This document shows positions 10,247 through 21,043 of a stretch of 64,000 nt of DNA, piece by piece. Each line of letters begins with the position of its first letter. The first letter of the stretch is position 1. Under the pieces are notes generated by a model. The model saw nothing but the letters and a program-made list of their open reading frames with translations. It was not told the DNA's origin and made no database searches. Location: positions 41,655-105,654 of the forward strand of contig JASAND010028104.1 in NCBI GenBank assembly GCA_030248195.1, written 5' to 3'. Made by a program: the position numbers and the translations under genes. This DNA is from Trissonchulus latispiculum (taxonomy: Eukaryota; Nematoda; Enoplea; Enoplida; Ironidae).

Positions 10247-13200
10247 CCTCTTATATTCTTTGAAGGTAGGCATAAGGTTTCTCTTTGGCTAATGTTCCAC
10301 TAAGTACTCTTAATTTTGGATCACTAGTACATGGTTTCAGATTAAGTAGGGCCATTTCAGACTCTTAGGGCCATTTCATAAAAAAGCGCTTAAACGGCTT
10401 AGCTTAAAAGTGAATTTATTTATGAAAAAGGTGGTCGGCTTAAACGGCTTAAATGGCTTAAGTGGCTTAAACGGCTTAAATTTAAACCGTTTAAGCCGAC
10501 CCTTTTCATAAATAACCATCGGCTTAAACTTTAAGCCGAATCCTTTTCATAAAAAACACACCGGCTTAAAAATGCAGTGGCTTAAAATTAAGCCGTTTAA
10601 GCCAATCTCCTTTTCATAAATAATTTTAGTTTAAGCCGTTTAAGCCGATTGCTTAAATTCAGTTCAAATTGCCTGATTTTTAAGCCGCGTAGAATCACCG
10701 CGCTTAAACGGCTTAAACCATGGTAGTAGTAATATTAAAACGTTCATAACTTCCTTAATACTTGGAGTACGCCAATGATATTTATATCAAAGTGAAGCTC
10801 ACAGAATGGAGAATTCAATGGCGTTATTGGCATGCTTTTTACTACTGGTGAGTATTTAAAAACAGCCTCAACCCTGATAAATAACCTTCTTGTTATAAGA
10901 TTAACAGTTAATACAGCTTATTCAAGTCAAAAAATACTTTTTGCTTACTTAACTCAGTTGATTTTATGCTTATATTACTGATACATGCATTCTCCAGCTT
11001 ACATCTTTGTTAATGCTGCACTGCAATGCAATGCTGTACCCTTAGCATACCCACTTCTTGAGTCAGACCCGAAATCTTTTGTGTCACGATCCTTGGGTGG
11101 AATACTCTCTCATCCATCCCTTACTTTTCTTTGGTCCGCTCTGGATTATTTCCGATATCCAATGTTAAAGTGTAGCGCTGCACACCAGTTTTTGAGTCAG
11201 GGAACGATATTCTGCTGAAAGTTTGTAAATTTATTCGTTTTTATAATTCCCTCATCAAAAACAATCCGATTTGATTTATAGTGGATTGCACTTAAGATCT
11301 GTAGTAGTCCGTCAGTAGTCACAACAAACTAATGATCTATACTGAACTCCGACATGGAGAAATGATGAAACAGAACTCACTAAGACAGATGTCAAGTATG
11401 CAGATTTGTCCTCAGGTCATTGTGGTACTTATATTCGACAATTTTCAGTTTTCAAATGAGTTTTCTTGGTAATCCTTACTTTGGTAACTTTGGTAACTTT
11501 GGTAAAAGTTTTTGCTGCTCAGTCGTATATTAAATTTTTATTTTCAATTTTTAAAAATGAACCTGAAACGAGAGGGCCAAAAACAAACTCCGCAGCTGAG
11601 CCTGGTTCTTACAGTGGGCATCTACATGAGACATCACTAAGGTCCCTAATTTCCGATTGTGCTGCCCGAGGTTATACCAATTTTACTGACTGTGGCTTTC
11701 ACCAACTGACCTAAACTTTTTTCAATCTGTAGAGACCTGTAATGGACAGTCTGCTTCTTATCTGCTAACCTATGGCTAGCAGTTTCTAGTACAAGTAGAA
11801 GAACAATTTTCTAGTGCCAGCCACAGCCACGTTTTAATTTACGCAGAACTATTAAGAATTAGACGTTATAGCAGAATCCTACCAAACAACTATCAGAAAT
11901 TCTACTTAATTTTTGAATTTTTACACATATAGAATCCAATTGCAGTACATCCCGTCCGCTCACCCAAAATGGGCCGATATTACCGTAAATACCTCAGTGC
12001 CATTAAATTTCATTCTAATGCAATATTTGACCTAGGAAAAGCAGTTACATTCTAAAAAATATAAAATTAAAAAATTGAAGCTAATTTTTCCCCAACACTT
12101 TCATTTAAACACAAACTCATTTTGGGTGGGCGACGGGATGTAGGTACTGTGTTTGGATTCATTAAATATGATTGTATAAGTGCATAATGTCTATACATAA
12201 GTATATGATTTTCTTTTCCAGTGTAAATGTTCCGAACTTGTAGTTCCTGGCCATTATATACAAGTATCCTACAGATCAAGGAAAACTTAAGCCAATTTGT
12301 TTTTAAAATTTTGTACAATAGAAGGCATTTGGATTGTTTTTGATGAGTGGATCATGAAGACGAATAAATTTGCAGACTTTTTGGCAAGGCGTTTCTTTTG
12401 AAGCCAGAAATGATTGCCTTTCTTTAGCTTTCCCACACTCAGAGAAGTCCTTGCTCAAAAATTATTTTTGTGGTATTACATATGCAATTCAAACAGTAGA
12501 ATTATACGTCAGAAATATTTCATTTTGACTTAATGAACATATCCTAGCTTTAAAATCATATAAAAATTATTGCTGAACTCCAAGAACTGAAGAAATTACA
12601 GACTTTAAAAGTTTGGTGCACATTCGAACGAGTATTGTAAATGGTGTAGGATATAAGCTACAATAAAGCAGGAAGTTCATTTGCTTTAATATTATTAATA
12701 GGTAGTCAAAAGACTTTCATAAATAATAGGCTTAAACGGCTTAGCTTAAACGACTTAGCTTAAATGGCTTAAAAATCCTTTTCATAAATAATCGGCTTAA
12801 TCGGCTTAAATCCTACAATAATACTATTAATACTTAAATCTTTAAATTAAGCCGTTTAAGCTAAGCCGTTTAAGCCGCCTAAGCCGTTTAAGCCGTTTAA
12901 GCCATTTAAGCCAATTATTTATGAAAGGGAATTTTTAAGTCATTTAAGCTTTTTAAGCTAAACCGTTTAAGTTAAGCCGTTTAAGCTTTTTATGAAAAGG
13001 CCCTTAGTTTTGGATCACTACCCGGTTTCAGATTTAAGCACCAAGTATCCAAATGATTCTTTTGTTGCCATTTCAAAGGCGTCAGGTAGGAAATCTTTTT
13101 TGCTGGGAAACATCTGTCTACCAATTGTCTCAATCATCGACACATCTCGATAGTTGGGAAATAGAACGATATACTGAGCATTTCGTGTAACTGTGCGCAT

Positions 13201-13628
13201 GTATTTTGATTCAAAGTACAAGTTCTGGACAACAAATATTGTGCTGACGTTTACATGTCTCATTTTAGTAAACAGGTGAGTGATTTGTTTGTCTCATACT
13301 TCGGTCATCAGATCATCCAATATAAGCAAAGTATCCTTCTCAGGCAACTCGTCGGGGAATCCTTCATGCAAACTAGCTGGTATATCTTTATAATTTTCTT
13401 GAAGCATGCTGTAACAAAGCATTATATTTGATGGCATTGGATCTATCAGCTTATCTTTTATCATATCAATCACCCATTTGGTTTTCCCTGAACCAGTCAT
13501 TCCGCTAACAATCATTGTAAAAGGCGCATAAAATTTAAAAATGGGTTCCTTCATATCATGTGACTTTAAATGTCATGCAAGCTTTGTCGATGCTTGAATT
13601 CTGTATTGCAATGAGTACACTTATACAT
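10247..13628 (-). pseudogene. FtsK/HerA-type packaging ATPase, split (left copy)
   Basis: Starts at 13628 with a zinc-finger-like motif (YKCTHCNTEFKHRQSL), then shifts into MKEPIFKFYAPFTMIVSG. The Walker A loop is SGMTGSGKTKW and Walker B LLILDDLM. A TGA codon follows MTEV near 13292. The frame reopens as MRHVNVSTIFVVQNLYFES and runs to about 13018, where a 2.6 kb transposon intervenes. The final residues (DPKLRVLSGTLAKEKPYAY) lie at 10350-10250. This is the genome-packaging motor of the element, inactive here. Confidence 0.8.
10366..13005. mobile_element. DNA transposon with TTAAGCCG word-array TIRs
   Basis: Inserted in the left ATPase gene. Both ends begin with tagggcc.ttttcataaa-type sequence in inverted orientation, followed by arrays of gcttaaacgg words at 10385-10720 and 12715-12995. 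About 35 bp of ATPase sequence (ttttggatcacta...ggtttcag) is present on both sides, as a long target duplication or rearrangement. The interior (10740-12700) has only short ORFs and no transposase was recognised. Confidence 0.7.
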
Positions 13629-13679
13629 GGTGAGGGTCTGTCTAAATTATTCTGTTACTACTTTTATATTTTTCAAGCT

Positions 13680-13890
13680 GTGAGCCGTCAGCTGTAAGCC
13701 GTTAGCTGTAAGCCGTCAGCCGTAAGCCGTCAGCCGTAAGCCGTCAGCCGTAAACCGTCAGCTGTCAGTCGTCAGCAATAAGCCGTCAGCCGTCAGTCGT
13801 AAATCGTCAGCCGTAAGCCGTCAGCCGTAAGCCGTCAGCCGTAAGTCGTAAGCCGTCAGTCGTCAGCCGCAAACCGTCAGTCTCAGCCAC
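13680..13890 (-). repeat. CGGCTGACGGCTTA word array (left Maverick)
   Basis: About 15 degenerate copies of a 14 bp word, minus strand CGGCTGACGGCTTA, between the ATPase start and the integrase end. The right copy has an array of the same word in the same gene interval and element orientation at 19853-20000, so it belongs to the ancestral element. Confidence 0.75.
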
Positions 13891-14940
13891 TGATGTCTTC
13901 CTCATCAACCCAAGAGTTTATCGATGAAGGATACCCTAACCATTTAACAAGATATTGTACTTTTCCTTTATATTTTCGTTTTCGTAAAGCTTTTTCAACT
14001 TTATAAACATCATCAGTTTGTATAATTTTCTGTAATTGAGGCTCTTAAAAAGTTCCAATAATTTCTTCTTTACTTGCATCTTTTATTTTATAAACAACTG
14101 GATCGCTAGGAATTTGTTCACTAATTGAAAAGATTTCTCTTGTCCACAATGGTAAATAACCTTTTTGAAAAACCCCTCGCTCTTTAGTAATCCTAACTGC
14201 AACACCCAGTTTAAACTTATAGTGTACTGTTCGATCTTTTGGGGGAAATAGTTTTGCTCTAACCTCATTTTCGTTCGTTTCATTAACCTCAACTGGTGCC
14301 ATTCCTATACTTCGATGTTTTGAATGATTGTACGAGGTGACTAAATCATGCAGTGCATCGAGATAGCGCCAAGCATTCGTTTGTGTAAAGTATTTGTAAA
14401 TTTTCCCTTTCAGAGTTCTAATAATCCTCTCAGCAATTGCTGCCTTTGTAGCTGGATTTTGACTTGTATAGTAGTTAATACCTCTGTCAGTACAGTAAGT
14501 TTTAAACTTTGCATTCAAAAACTCACCACCTTTATCTGTCATCAAATGCTAAGGTGTTCGCGGAATCTGAGAAAATGCAGCTAGAATAGTCTCTGGTTTT
14601 CTGTCTTTTACTGGAAATATCCACAAAAATTTGCTAAATGTATCTATAACAACTAAAATATATTTAAAGCCATCATTCCACTTAGCTACACTAATATCGG
14701 CAAGATCCATTTGCCATAGATCATCTATTCCTTTAGTTACTGTTCGACGACGCTTAAACTTTAGATAGCGCAGCTTATGCAGTGTTCAGGCTGCTTGACT
14801 CAGCAGCCATTCTTTGACTTCCCTTCTACTAACATTCAATCTTGCTGCTTTTGCAGCATTATAAAGGTTTTCGATGCTACTTAACGATCCTGGATTTTTC
14901 CTGCTGCGCCTCGGCGCAGCAGGTCTACTATAATCGGTTT
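13885..14940 (-). pseudogene. Maverick integrase with chromodomain (left copy)
   Basis: The N-terminal part reads PGSLSSIENLYNAAKAA...VSRREVKEWL and GIDDLWQMDLAD (first catalytic Asp). The second Asp is in LMTDKGGEF and the Glu in AIAERIIRTLKG, so the DDE triad is kept. SH3-like and tail region follow (VRITKERGVFQKGY). A chromodomain (KVQYLVKWLGYP) lies at about 13900-14000. Breaks: a stop before LMTDKGG (about 14550), a TAA after GTF (14046; the right copy has TAT), and a 24 bp hairpin insertion at 14901-14926. It would integrate the element's DNA; inactive here. Confidence 0.85.
14901..14926. repeat. Perfect hairpin insertion in integrase
   Basis: cctgctgcg cctcgg cgcagcagg, a 9 bp stem with 6 base loop, absent from the right copy at the same codon. 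Confidence 0.6.
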
Positions 14941-14949
14941 TAAAGTGCA

Positions 14950-15755
14950 GTTAACACAGCGGCAGTGATATTTATATTTCATCCTATAAAATACACATGC
15001 TATGTGTTGTGATTTTTCTCTACGTTGATGATATGCAAATTAGTCTTTTGTAGAAGAATAAGAACATCATTTAACTTTGATGGCTTGTACACAATTAGGA
15101 AACGAATGCAAAGGGACGAGGGCGCCCCCGCAAACTCTGGACCCGCCCGGGCACGCTCACACATGGGCCGGCGCCCCGCACGCACGCCGTCACGCCCGCT
15201 CGCAGCAGCCCCGAGCCCCCCGCCCCCCCCCCGACTATGAACATAAAAGTTTTCAGTTTTCAATTTCCTCGGCTCCGCAAACATTTTTTATGGCGGCACA
15301 AACAAAAACATTTGTTTGCAAAGTTTTACAGCATTCAAACTCGTAATGAATGCATAATTTGTTATTACATATATTGTTGATACCTATTATCGTTCGCCAT
15401 ATACGTCTATAATATTGCCTTGTGTCAAACAGACTTGGGGAAAGGGACTAAAGGAAATGTTAAAATATTGCAAAACAGGAACGTGACTTACAGAAATTGC
15501 AGTGTTCTAGGAAACCTCTACGTTCTAAGTTTGCAAACGGTAGTGCATTTAAATTTGAACAAGGTTACTAAACGTGCAGTCCCGTGAAGCACAAAGCTTA
15601 CGGTTAAGGCTAATACACTTTTTAGGCTACAACTATGCTCGCAGCAGGTCCATAGTTGCCAATGGGTAACTATTTCGTTCTGTTTAATTGTGCAAAAATC
15701 TAGATTAATTTTGCACACAACCATTGCTTGTTCAAACTATAATACATTATATCCA
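14950..15755. other. Unidentified insertion between integrase and polymerase (left copy)
   Basis: The right copy has only about 30 bp between the polymerase stop and the integrase ATG; the left copy has about 800 bp more. It contains a GC/CpG-rich patch (15115-15235) in an otherwise AT-rich segment. No ORF resembles a known protein and no terminal repeats were found. Confidence 0.55.
15115..15235. other. CpG-rich GC island in AT-rich insertion
   Basis: About 120 bp of very high GC with many CpG, ending in a C10 run. Composition differs sharply from both flanks. Confidence 0.5.
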
Positions 15756-15784
15756 TACTTGCTTAACTTACACAATTAAAGTCT

Positions 15785-16757
15785 TTAATAGTTAAATTTA
15801 TAATGACCATAAGCATAGCTAGATACACCATCGTCAAGTAAGTAACGCTTATCGTCATAGCAAGGCAAACTAGTTTTGTTCAAATGTACACTATACAATT
15901 GACGCAAATTACTTCTAATCAAATTCATATGATGATACATAAAAGTGCGTTCTTGTAGAGTATTTACATAGTCAGCATGAGATATACATTTCTTTACAAC
16001 ATTCTTTTTTATGCCTTTAGCCCGTTTTTTATCAATACCATCACACAGAAAACTATACATTTTGGCGCGCAGGCCACAAAATTCACTAATGGGACTACCA
16101 GCCGTCTCACCTTTCATTTTACCTAAAACCTTTTTGTTTTGGGTAGAATGAAGAAAATGAGATGGCGAGCAGTCACTTGCATCAAATAAGGAAATATCAC
16201 GGTACATGTCTTTATATACATTATAGTCTGAATAGAATAGCATAAAGAATCAGTATCTGTAAACAATAACTTGACATTTTCACCATACTTAGTTACAATG
16301 TAGTTATAATGAAAATCATACATAAGGTATTTAGATAAATCAAGGACACTAAACTCAACATAAATTGCTTTACATAACCTTACAGAAACTCTGTTCATAG
16401 ATACAGCAACCAATTCTTCAGAAAATGTTACAGCACGATAAAATCTAGGCTTAGCAGTCAATTTTACAAATTTACGTTCAGTAGTTACAAGCTGTACAGA
16501 TTGATATGCTCTTACATTTTCCATTGTCTTGCCGAAAACGGCATTGTTTAGCAACTTAAATAGGTCCTTCTCAATGTCACTTTTAGCATTTTTTCTCATT
16601 TCAGTGTTAAACTCAATATACGGTTTCATCCAAGGACGTTAATTGAATCGAAGAACTCGGTGAACATGAGTCACTTTGAGACCGAATTGAAGATACAAGC
16701 GCAGGTTTCGATAATGGACAATGTACTTGGTTTTGAGACGGAGGTTTGGAACTATTT
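15785..16757 (-). pseudogene. Protein-primed DNA polymerase B, C-terminal part (left copy)
   Basis: From about 16757: YIVHYRNLRLYL, then [35 protein letters not shown] (polymerase B motif B region) and FTDTDSLCY (motif C, metal-binding Asp pair). A frameshift near 16240 leads into the second frame, with NKKVLGKMKGETAG, GLRAKMYSFL and the typical C-terminus DDKRYLLDDGVSSYAYGHY. The exonuclease domain and motif A are missing because the copy is truncated at the head-to-head junction. It would replicate the element from a protein primer. Confidence 0.85.
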
Positions 16758-16800
16758 TTCTACCTTAGAAGGAGTAGTTCCAAGATCTCCATGATCTCCC
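16740..16800. other. Head-to-head junction of the two Maverick copies
   Basis: Left (minus) and right (plus) polymerase sequences meet here. At the junction ggaactat and atagttcc-like sequences form an imperfect inverted repeat (about 16747-16792) with a spacer of about 25 bases. The right copy starts further upstream in the polymerase (motif A) than the left copy does. Confidence 0.6.
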
Positions 16801-18131
16801 ACCGCTTTTCCAAGAAGAATAATTCTAAGATTGCTGATTTTGATCCTACCAAACCAAATTCCTGGATCATGTACCTTGATGTCAACAACCTATATGGATG
16901 GACAATGGTTCAAAATTACCCGTTAAGAATTTTCGATGGCTAAGTCGCCAATAAATGGAGGTCATTGACTGGATTAATCAAACTGTCAATCAGAAATGTG
17001 GTTATGTTCTTGAGGTTGGCCTTGACCTCAGCATCTTCATGACTTCCATAACAACTACCCGCTTGTCCCCGAAAAGTTAAAAATTACTGGACAAATGTTA
17101 AGTCCGTATGCTCAATCCCTATGTGAAGATCTTGATCGACCCCGTCCAAAGTCTAAAAATTAGTTCCAAACCTTCACCCCAAAGCCAATTATATTGTCCA
17201 TTATCTAAACCTGCGCTTGTATCCTGCTAACTACGTCTGAAACTCACTCATATTCATCGTGTTTTACGATTCGATCAAAGAGCCTGGATGAAGTCATATA
17301 TTATGTTTAACACTGAAATGCGAAAAAACGCCAAAATGATTTTGAAAAAGACCTGTTTAAGTTGTTAAATAATGCCGTTTTCGGCAAAACAATGGAAAAT
17401 GTAAGAGCATATCAATCTGTACAGCTTGTAACTACTGAACGTAAATTTGTAAAATTGACTGCTTTTCCAAGATTTTATCGTGCGGTAATATTTTCTAAAG
17501 AATTGGTTGCTGTATCTATGAACAAAGTTTCTGTAAAATTATGTAAACCAATATATGTTGGATTCAGTGTTCTTGATTTGTCTAAATATCTTATGTATGA
17601 TTTCCACTATAATTACATTGTTACTAAGTATGGTGCAAATGCGAAATTATTATTTACAGATACTAATTTTTTATGCTATTCTATTCAGACTGATAATGTA
17701 CATAAAGACATGTTTAATGATATTTTCCTATTTGATACAAGTGACTACCCATCGTCTCATTTTCTTCATTCTACCCGAAACAAAAAGAAATGTATATCTC
17801 ATGCTGACTATGTAAATACCCTTCAACAACATACTTTTATGCATCATAATATGAATTTGATTAGAAGCAATTTACATCAATTGTATAGTGTACATTTGAA
17901 CAAAACTAAATGAAAAATTTTTGTCAAGAATAAAATATATGAAGGCTGTACACCGGTCAAACAAGAATAAAAAAAAAGAAGACAAAAAGAAAAAGAAAGA
18001 AAATAGAGGGAAGAAGAGAAAAAAAAAGGAAAGGAAAAAGGGGGGTTTGTCATGTTATGATTATAAGCGTTACCTTACTTGATGATGGTGTATCTAGCTA
18101 TGCTTATGGTCATTATAAAATAAACTATTAA
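16790..18131 (+). pseudogene. Protein-primed DNA polymerase B (right copy)
   Basis: Motif A is clear: SWIMYLDVNNLYGWTM, near 16860. After it come shifted pieces (GYVLEV, HDFHNNYPLVPEKLKIT), then an open frame 17362-17913 with [15 protein letters not shown] and FTDTNFLCY. In the last, motif C DTDS is altered to DTNF, losing a catalytic Asp. About 46 residues present in the left copy between HST.NKK and KCISHADY are deleted. An A/G-rich insertion (about 17912-18060) separates the body from the C-terminal DDGVSSYAYGHY. Clearly inactive. Confidence 0.85.
17912..18060. other. Purine-rich insertion in polymerase
   Basis: About 150 bp absent from the left copy, ending in a long A/G tract (aaaaaaaaagaagac to ggaaaaaggggggt). 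It could be a retroposed A-rich fragment; no flanking duplication was identified. Confidence 0.5.
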
Positions 18132-18159
18132 AGTGAATCATTTTGTAAGTTAAGCAAGA

Positions 18160-19189
18160 ATGGATAAAATCTACTATAGCTTGAAAGATCCAGGATCGCT
18201 AAGTAGCATCGAAAAACCTTATAATGCTGCAAAAGCTATAAATTTGAATGTCAGTAGAAAGGTTGTTAAAGAATGGCTACAAAGTCAAGAAGCTTATACA
18301 CTACATAGGCAACGTAAGCTAAAATTTAAACGTCGTCGAACAGTAACTAAAGGAATTGACGATTTATGGCAAATGGATCTTGCAGATATGACTAATGTTG
18401 CTGAATCAAACGATGGCTTTAAATATATTTTAGTTGTCATTGATACATTTAGTAAATTTTTGTGGGCACTCCCTGTAAAGGATAAAAAGCCAGAAACTAT
18501 CATAGCTGCATTTTCTACAATTCCACGAACACCTAAAAATTATGACAGATAAAGGTGGTGAGTTTCTAAATTTGAAACTTAAAAATTACTGCAAAGAGAG
18601 AGGTATAAACTATTATACAAGTCAAAACCAGATATAAAGGCAGCAATTGCCAAGAGAGTTATCAGAACCCTGAAAGTGAAATTTATAAATATTTTACACA
18701 CTCAGATTCTTGGCACTATGTTGATATTTTGCAAGATCTCGTAACGTCATATAACAATTCAAAACATCGAAGCATAGGAATGGCGCCTGTTGAGGTTAAT
18801 GAAATGAACGAAAATGAAGCTAGAGCAAAATTACTTCCTCCAAAAGATCGTACAGTACAGTATAAACTTAAACTAGGAGATTTAGTTAGGATTACGAAGG
18901 AGCGAGGGGTTTTCCAAAAAGGTTACTTACCGCTGTGGACGAGAGAAATTTTTAGCATAACCACACAAATTCCTAGTGACCCAGCTGTTTACAAAATAAC
19001 AGATGCTAATGGTGAAGAAATTGTTGGAACCTTTTATGAGCCTGAACTACAGAAAATTGTGCAAACTGATAATGTTTTAAAAAAGTTTTAAAAAAGCGAA
19101 AACTTGATGGTAAAGTGCAGTATCTCGTCAAATGGTTAGGCTATCCAGCATCAATGAACTCTTGGATTGATGAAGATGATATTGTGTAA
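18160..19189 (+). pseudogene. Maverick integrase with chromodomain (right copy)
   Basis: Opens MDKIYYSLKDPGSLSSIEK 28 bp after the polymerase stop. WQMDLADM holds the first catalytic Asp, and MTDKGGEF the second after a frameshift near 18540. The expected Glu is Lys here (AIAKRVIRTL against AIAERIIRTL in the left copy), so the DDE triad is lost. The C-terminal frame 18729-19091 has VRITKERGVFQKGYLPLW. The chromodomain (KVQYLVKWLGYP, NSWIDEDDI) follows in a shifted frame to the stop at 19187. Polinton integrase family, like C. elegans F54H12.3-type proteins. Confidence 0.87.
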
Positions 19190-19296
19190 CCAAGTTTTTA
19201 TTAACCTGCTGTACAACTTTAATTTCAACTATTCACAACAAGAATATGTATATATGTAATAAACAAGCATGTCAATAATTCTCATCATAGTCAGAA

Positions 19297-19734
19297 TCAT
19301 TTCTTGCTCATATCCCATGAGCGAGCAAGATTTAATAAGAAATGACCAGCTTCTTTCTGTAGAAGATGTGATGACAAATTTCCTTCATAGTCTAGCATAA
19401 GTTTAAGATTGTTCAGCATCTCCTCGAACGATAAACATCGCAGAGAATAGCATTTGTTTTCTGGTACAAACGGGATAAGGGGATATTCAAATTGCCATAG
19501 CCCAACTAAATAGCCGCCGTCTAAGATGGCTAATGTTGGAGTTCCGAATGAGTCAGCATAGTCGAATTCAGCTTGATCAGCATTTTCAATCATTTTCAAT
19601 TTCAGCTTCTTGTGTTGTAAACTCTGATTCACCGTACACAAACAGCTCAACTTCATCCCAATTAATACCAAACCAGTACCACGAAAACATTGTAACTGAC
19701 CGTTCTCGACAGAGTCAGGAACAAAACTGACCAT
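19297..19734 (-). CDS. Unrecognised antisense acidic ORF of the Maverick
   Basis: 145 codons on the strand opposite to all other genes of this copy. Protein features include FGTPTLAILDGGYLVGLWQF and LSFEEMLNNLKLMLDY. In the first third another frame (WYWFGINWDEVELFVYG) looks more protein-like, so one or two frameshifts are likely and the true protein was probably acidic. No family was recognised. The left copy has lost this gene: only the word array remains in the interval. Together with the ATPase it forms a divergent pair around the array. Confidence 0.5.
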   Translation of the reverse strand: MVSFVPDSVENGQLQCFRGTGLVLIGMKLSCLCTVNQSLQHKKLKLKMIENADQAEFDYADSFGTPTLAILDGGYLVGLWQFEYPLIPFVPENKCYSLRCLSFEEMLNNLKLMLDYEGNLSSHLLQKEAGHFLLNLARSWDMSKK

Positions 19735-19852
19735 GCTGTGGACGTTTTCCTATTATATAGTTCTATTATATTTCCTATATATAGATTAGCTAATAATGCG
19801 TCAGTTTATGAAAGCTTTGGTAATGTTGTTCGACACCATATAGATGACATCA

Positions 19853-20000
19853 CACGGCTGACGATTTACGGCTGACGGCTTACGGCTGACGGCTTACTGT
19901 TGACAGCTGACGGCTGACGACTTACGGCTGACGGTTGACGGCTGACGGCTTACTGCTGACGGCTGACGGCTTACTGCTGACGGCTTACGGCTGACAGTTG
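19853..20000 (+). repeat. CGGCTGACGGCTTA word array (right Maverick)
   Basis: About 10 degenerate copies of a 14 bp word. It lies between the antisense ORF (ends leftward at 19734) and the ATPase start at 20041, a divergent intergenic interval. The same word occupies the matching place in the left copy. A regulatory or replication role is inference only. Confidence 0.75.
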
Positions 20001-20040
20001 AAAATATAAAAGTAGTAACAGAATAATTGAGACACTCACC

Positions 20041-20725
20041 ATGTATGAGTGCAATAAGTGCTATATAGAATTCAAGCATCGACAAAGCTTGCATAGACAT
20101 TAGAATCACATGATCTGAAGGAACCCGTTTTTAAATTTTATGCGCCTTTTACAAAGATTGTTAGCGGAATGACTGGTTCAGGGAAAACCAAATTGGTGAT
20201 TGATATGATAAAAAAGATTAGCTAATAGATCCAATGCCATCAAATATAATGCTTTGTTACAGCATGCTTCAAGAAATTTATAAAGATATACCAGCTAGTT
20301 TGCATGAAGGATTACCCGATGAGTTACGTGGGAAGGATACTTTACTAATTTTGGATTACCTGATGACTGAAGTAAATGATAAACAAATTACTCAGCTGTT
20401 CACTAAGATGAGACATGTAAACGTAAGCACAATATTTATTGTCCAGAACCTGTATTTTGAATCAAAATACACGCGCTCAGTTATCCGTAATGCACAGTAT
20501 ATTGTACTCTTCCCAAACTACAGAGATGTTTCAATGATTGCTGCAATTGGTATACAGATGTTTCCAAACAAAAAAGATTTCCTACCTGAAGCCTTTAAAA
20601 TGGCAATAAAAGAATCATTTGGAAACTTGGTACTTAATCTGAAACCATGTAGTGATCCAAAATTAAGAGTACTTAGTGGAATATTAGCCAAAGAGAAACC
20701 TTATGCCTACCTTCAAAGAATATAA
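20041..20725 (+). pseudogene. FtsK/HerA-type packaging ATPase with zinc-finger N-terminus (right copy)
   Basis: The ATG at 20041 opens MYECNKCYIEFKHRQSLHRH, a C2H2-type motif (C-x2-C, F, L, H), then stops. The ATPase body starts without ATG near 20120: KEPVFKFYAPFTKIVSG, Walker A SGMTGSGKTKL, a frameshift at about 20218, then 20234-20725 with Walker B LLILDYLM, where the left copy has LLILDDLM, so the second acidic residue is lost. The C-terminus is SGILAKEKPYAYLQRI. Family: A32-like packaging ATPase of Mavericks and large DNA viruses, which drives DNA into capsids. Two frame breaks make this copy inactive. Confidence 0.85.
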
Positions 20726-20755
20726 GAGGTCAATGTTTTTAATTGAAAACAAAAG

Positions 20756-21043
20756 ATGGCTCAAAGAACATTTTTGAAATCAGCACCACAAGCAGTTGTA
20801 AATGCAACTGTGTCATCTTGCAGTAAAGATCTAATTACTGCTTTCGCAGAAATTGCATTCAATGCATTGTATGGTGATTTTGCACTACAGTCGTCAGATA
20901 TATCCAAGCTGAGAAAATTCAGACAGGATATACTCATTCTGGCTGATAAGAAAGTACCAATTACTGCTAAACGGAAAGTTCTTAAAAGGAATCAATTAGT
21001 GCATATATTGCATGACGTTATGCTAAAATGGCTAAACGAGTAG
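20756..21043 (+). CDS. Small basic core-type protein of Maverick
   Basis: 95 codons, open. LITAFAEIAFNALYGDF, SDISKLRKFRQDI and LADKKVPITAKRKVLKR resemble the small Lys/Arg-rich protein encoded beside the ATPase in animal Mavericks. The ADKKV...KR block is the best-kept part of that family. A virion-core or DNA-condensing role is inferred. It starts 31 bp after the ATPase stop and overlaps the next ORF by 16 bp. Confidence 0.7.
   Translation: MAQRTFLKSAPQAVVNATVSSCSKDLITAFAEIAFNALYGDFALQSSDISKLRKFRQDILILADKKVPITAKRKVLKRNQLVHILHDVMLKWLNE

Larger units (their letters stand above)
3199..16757 (-). mobile_element. Maverick/adintovirus-like element, left copy (minus)
   Basis: Gene order on the minus strand from 16757: DNA polymerase B remnant, integrase, word array, ATPase, core-type protein, small ORF, NADAR, TBP-like, small ORF, capsid. 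It is colinear with the right copy but inverted. Insertions break it: about 14950-15755, 10366-13005, 3249-7472, and the LTR element at its left end. Almost every ORF has a stop or frameshift, so it is a dead copy. The terminal inverted repeats of the original element are not in the window. Confidence 0.85.

Noticed and set aside
10385..10720. Regularly spaced gcttaaacgg words as a CRISPR or origin iteron set
   Set aside because: They are mirrored at 12715-12995 and bound an insertion, so they are transposon ends.
13680..13890. CRISPR-like regular repeats
   Set aside because: Words are degenerate, contiguous and without unique spacers, and the genome is eukaryotic.
15000..15346. Ala/Arg/Pro-rich ORFs on both strands
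   Set aside because: Caused by the CpG-rich patch; no domain.
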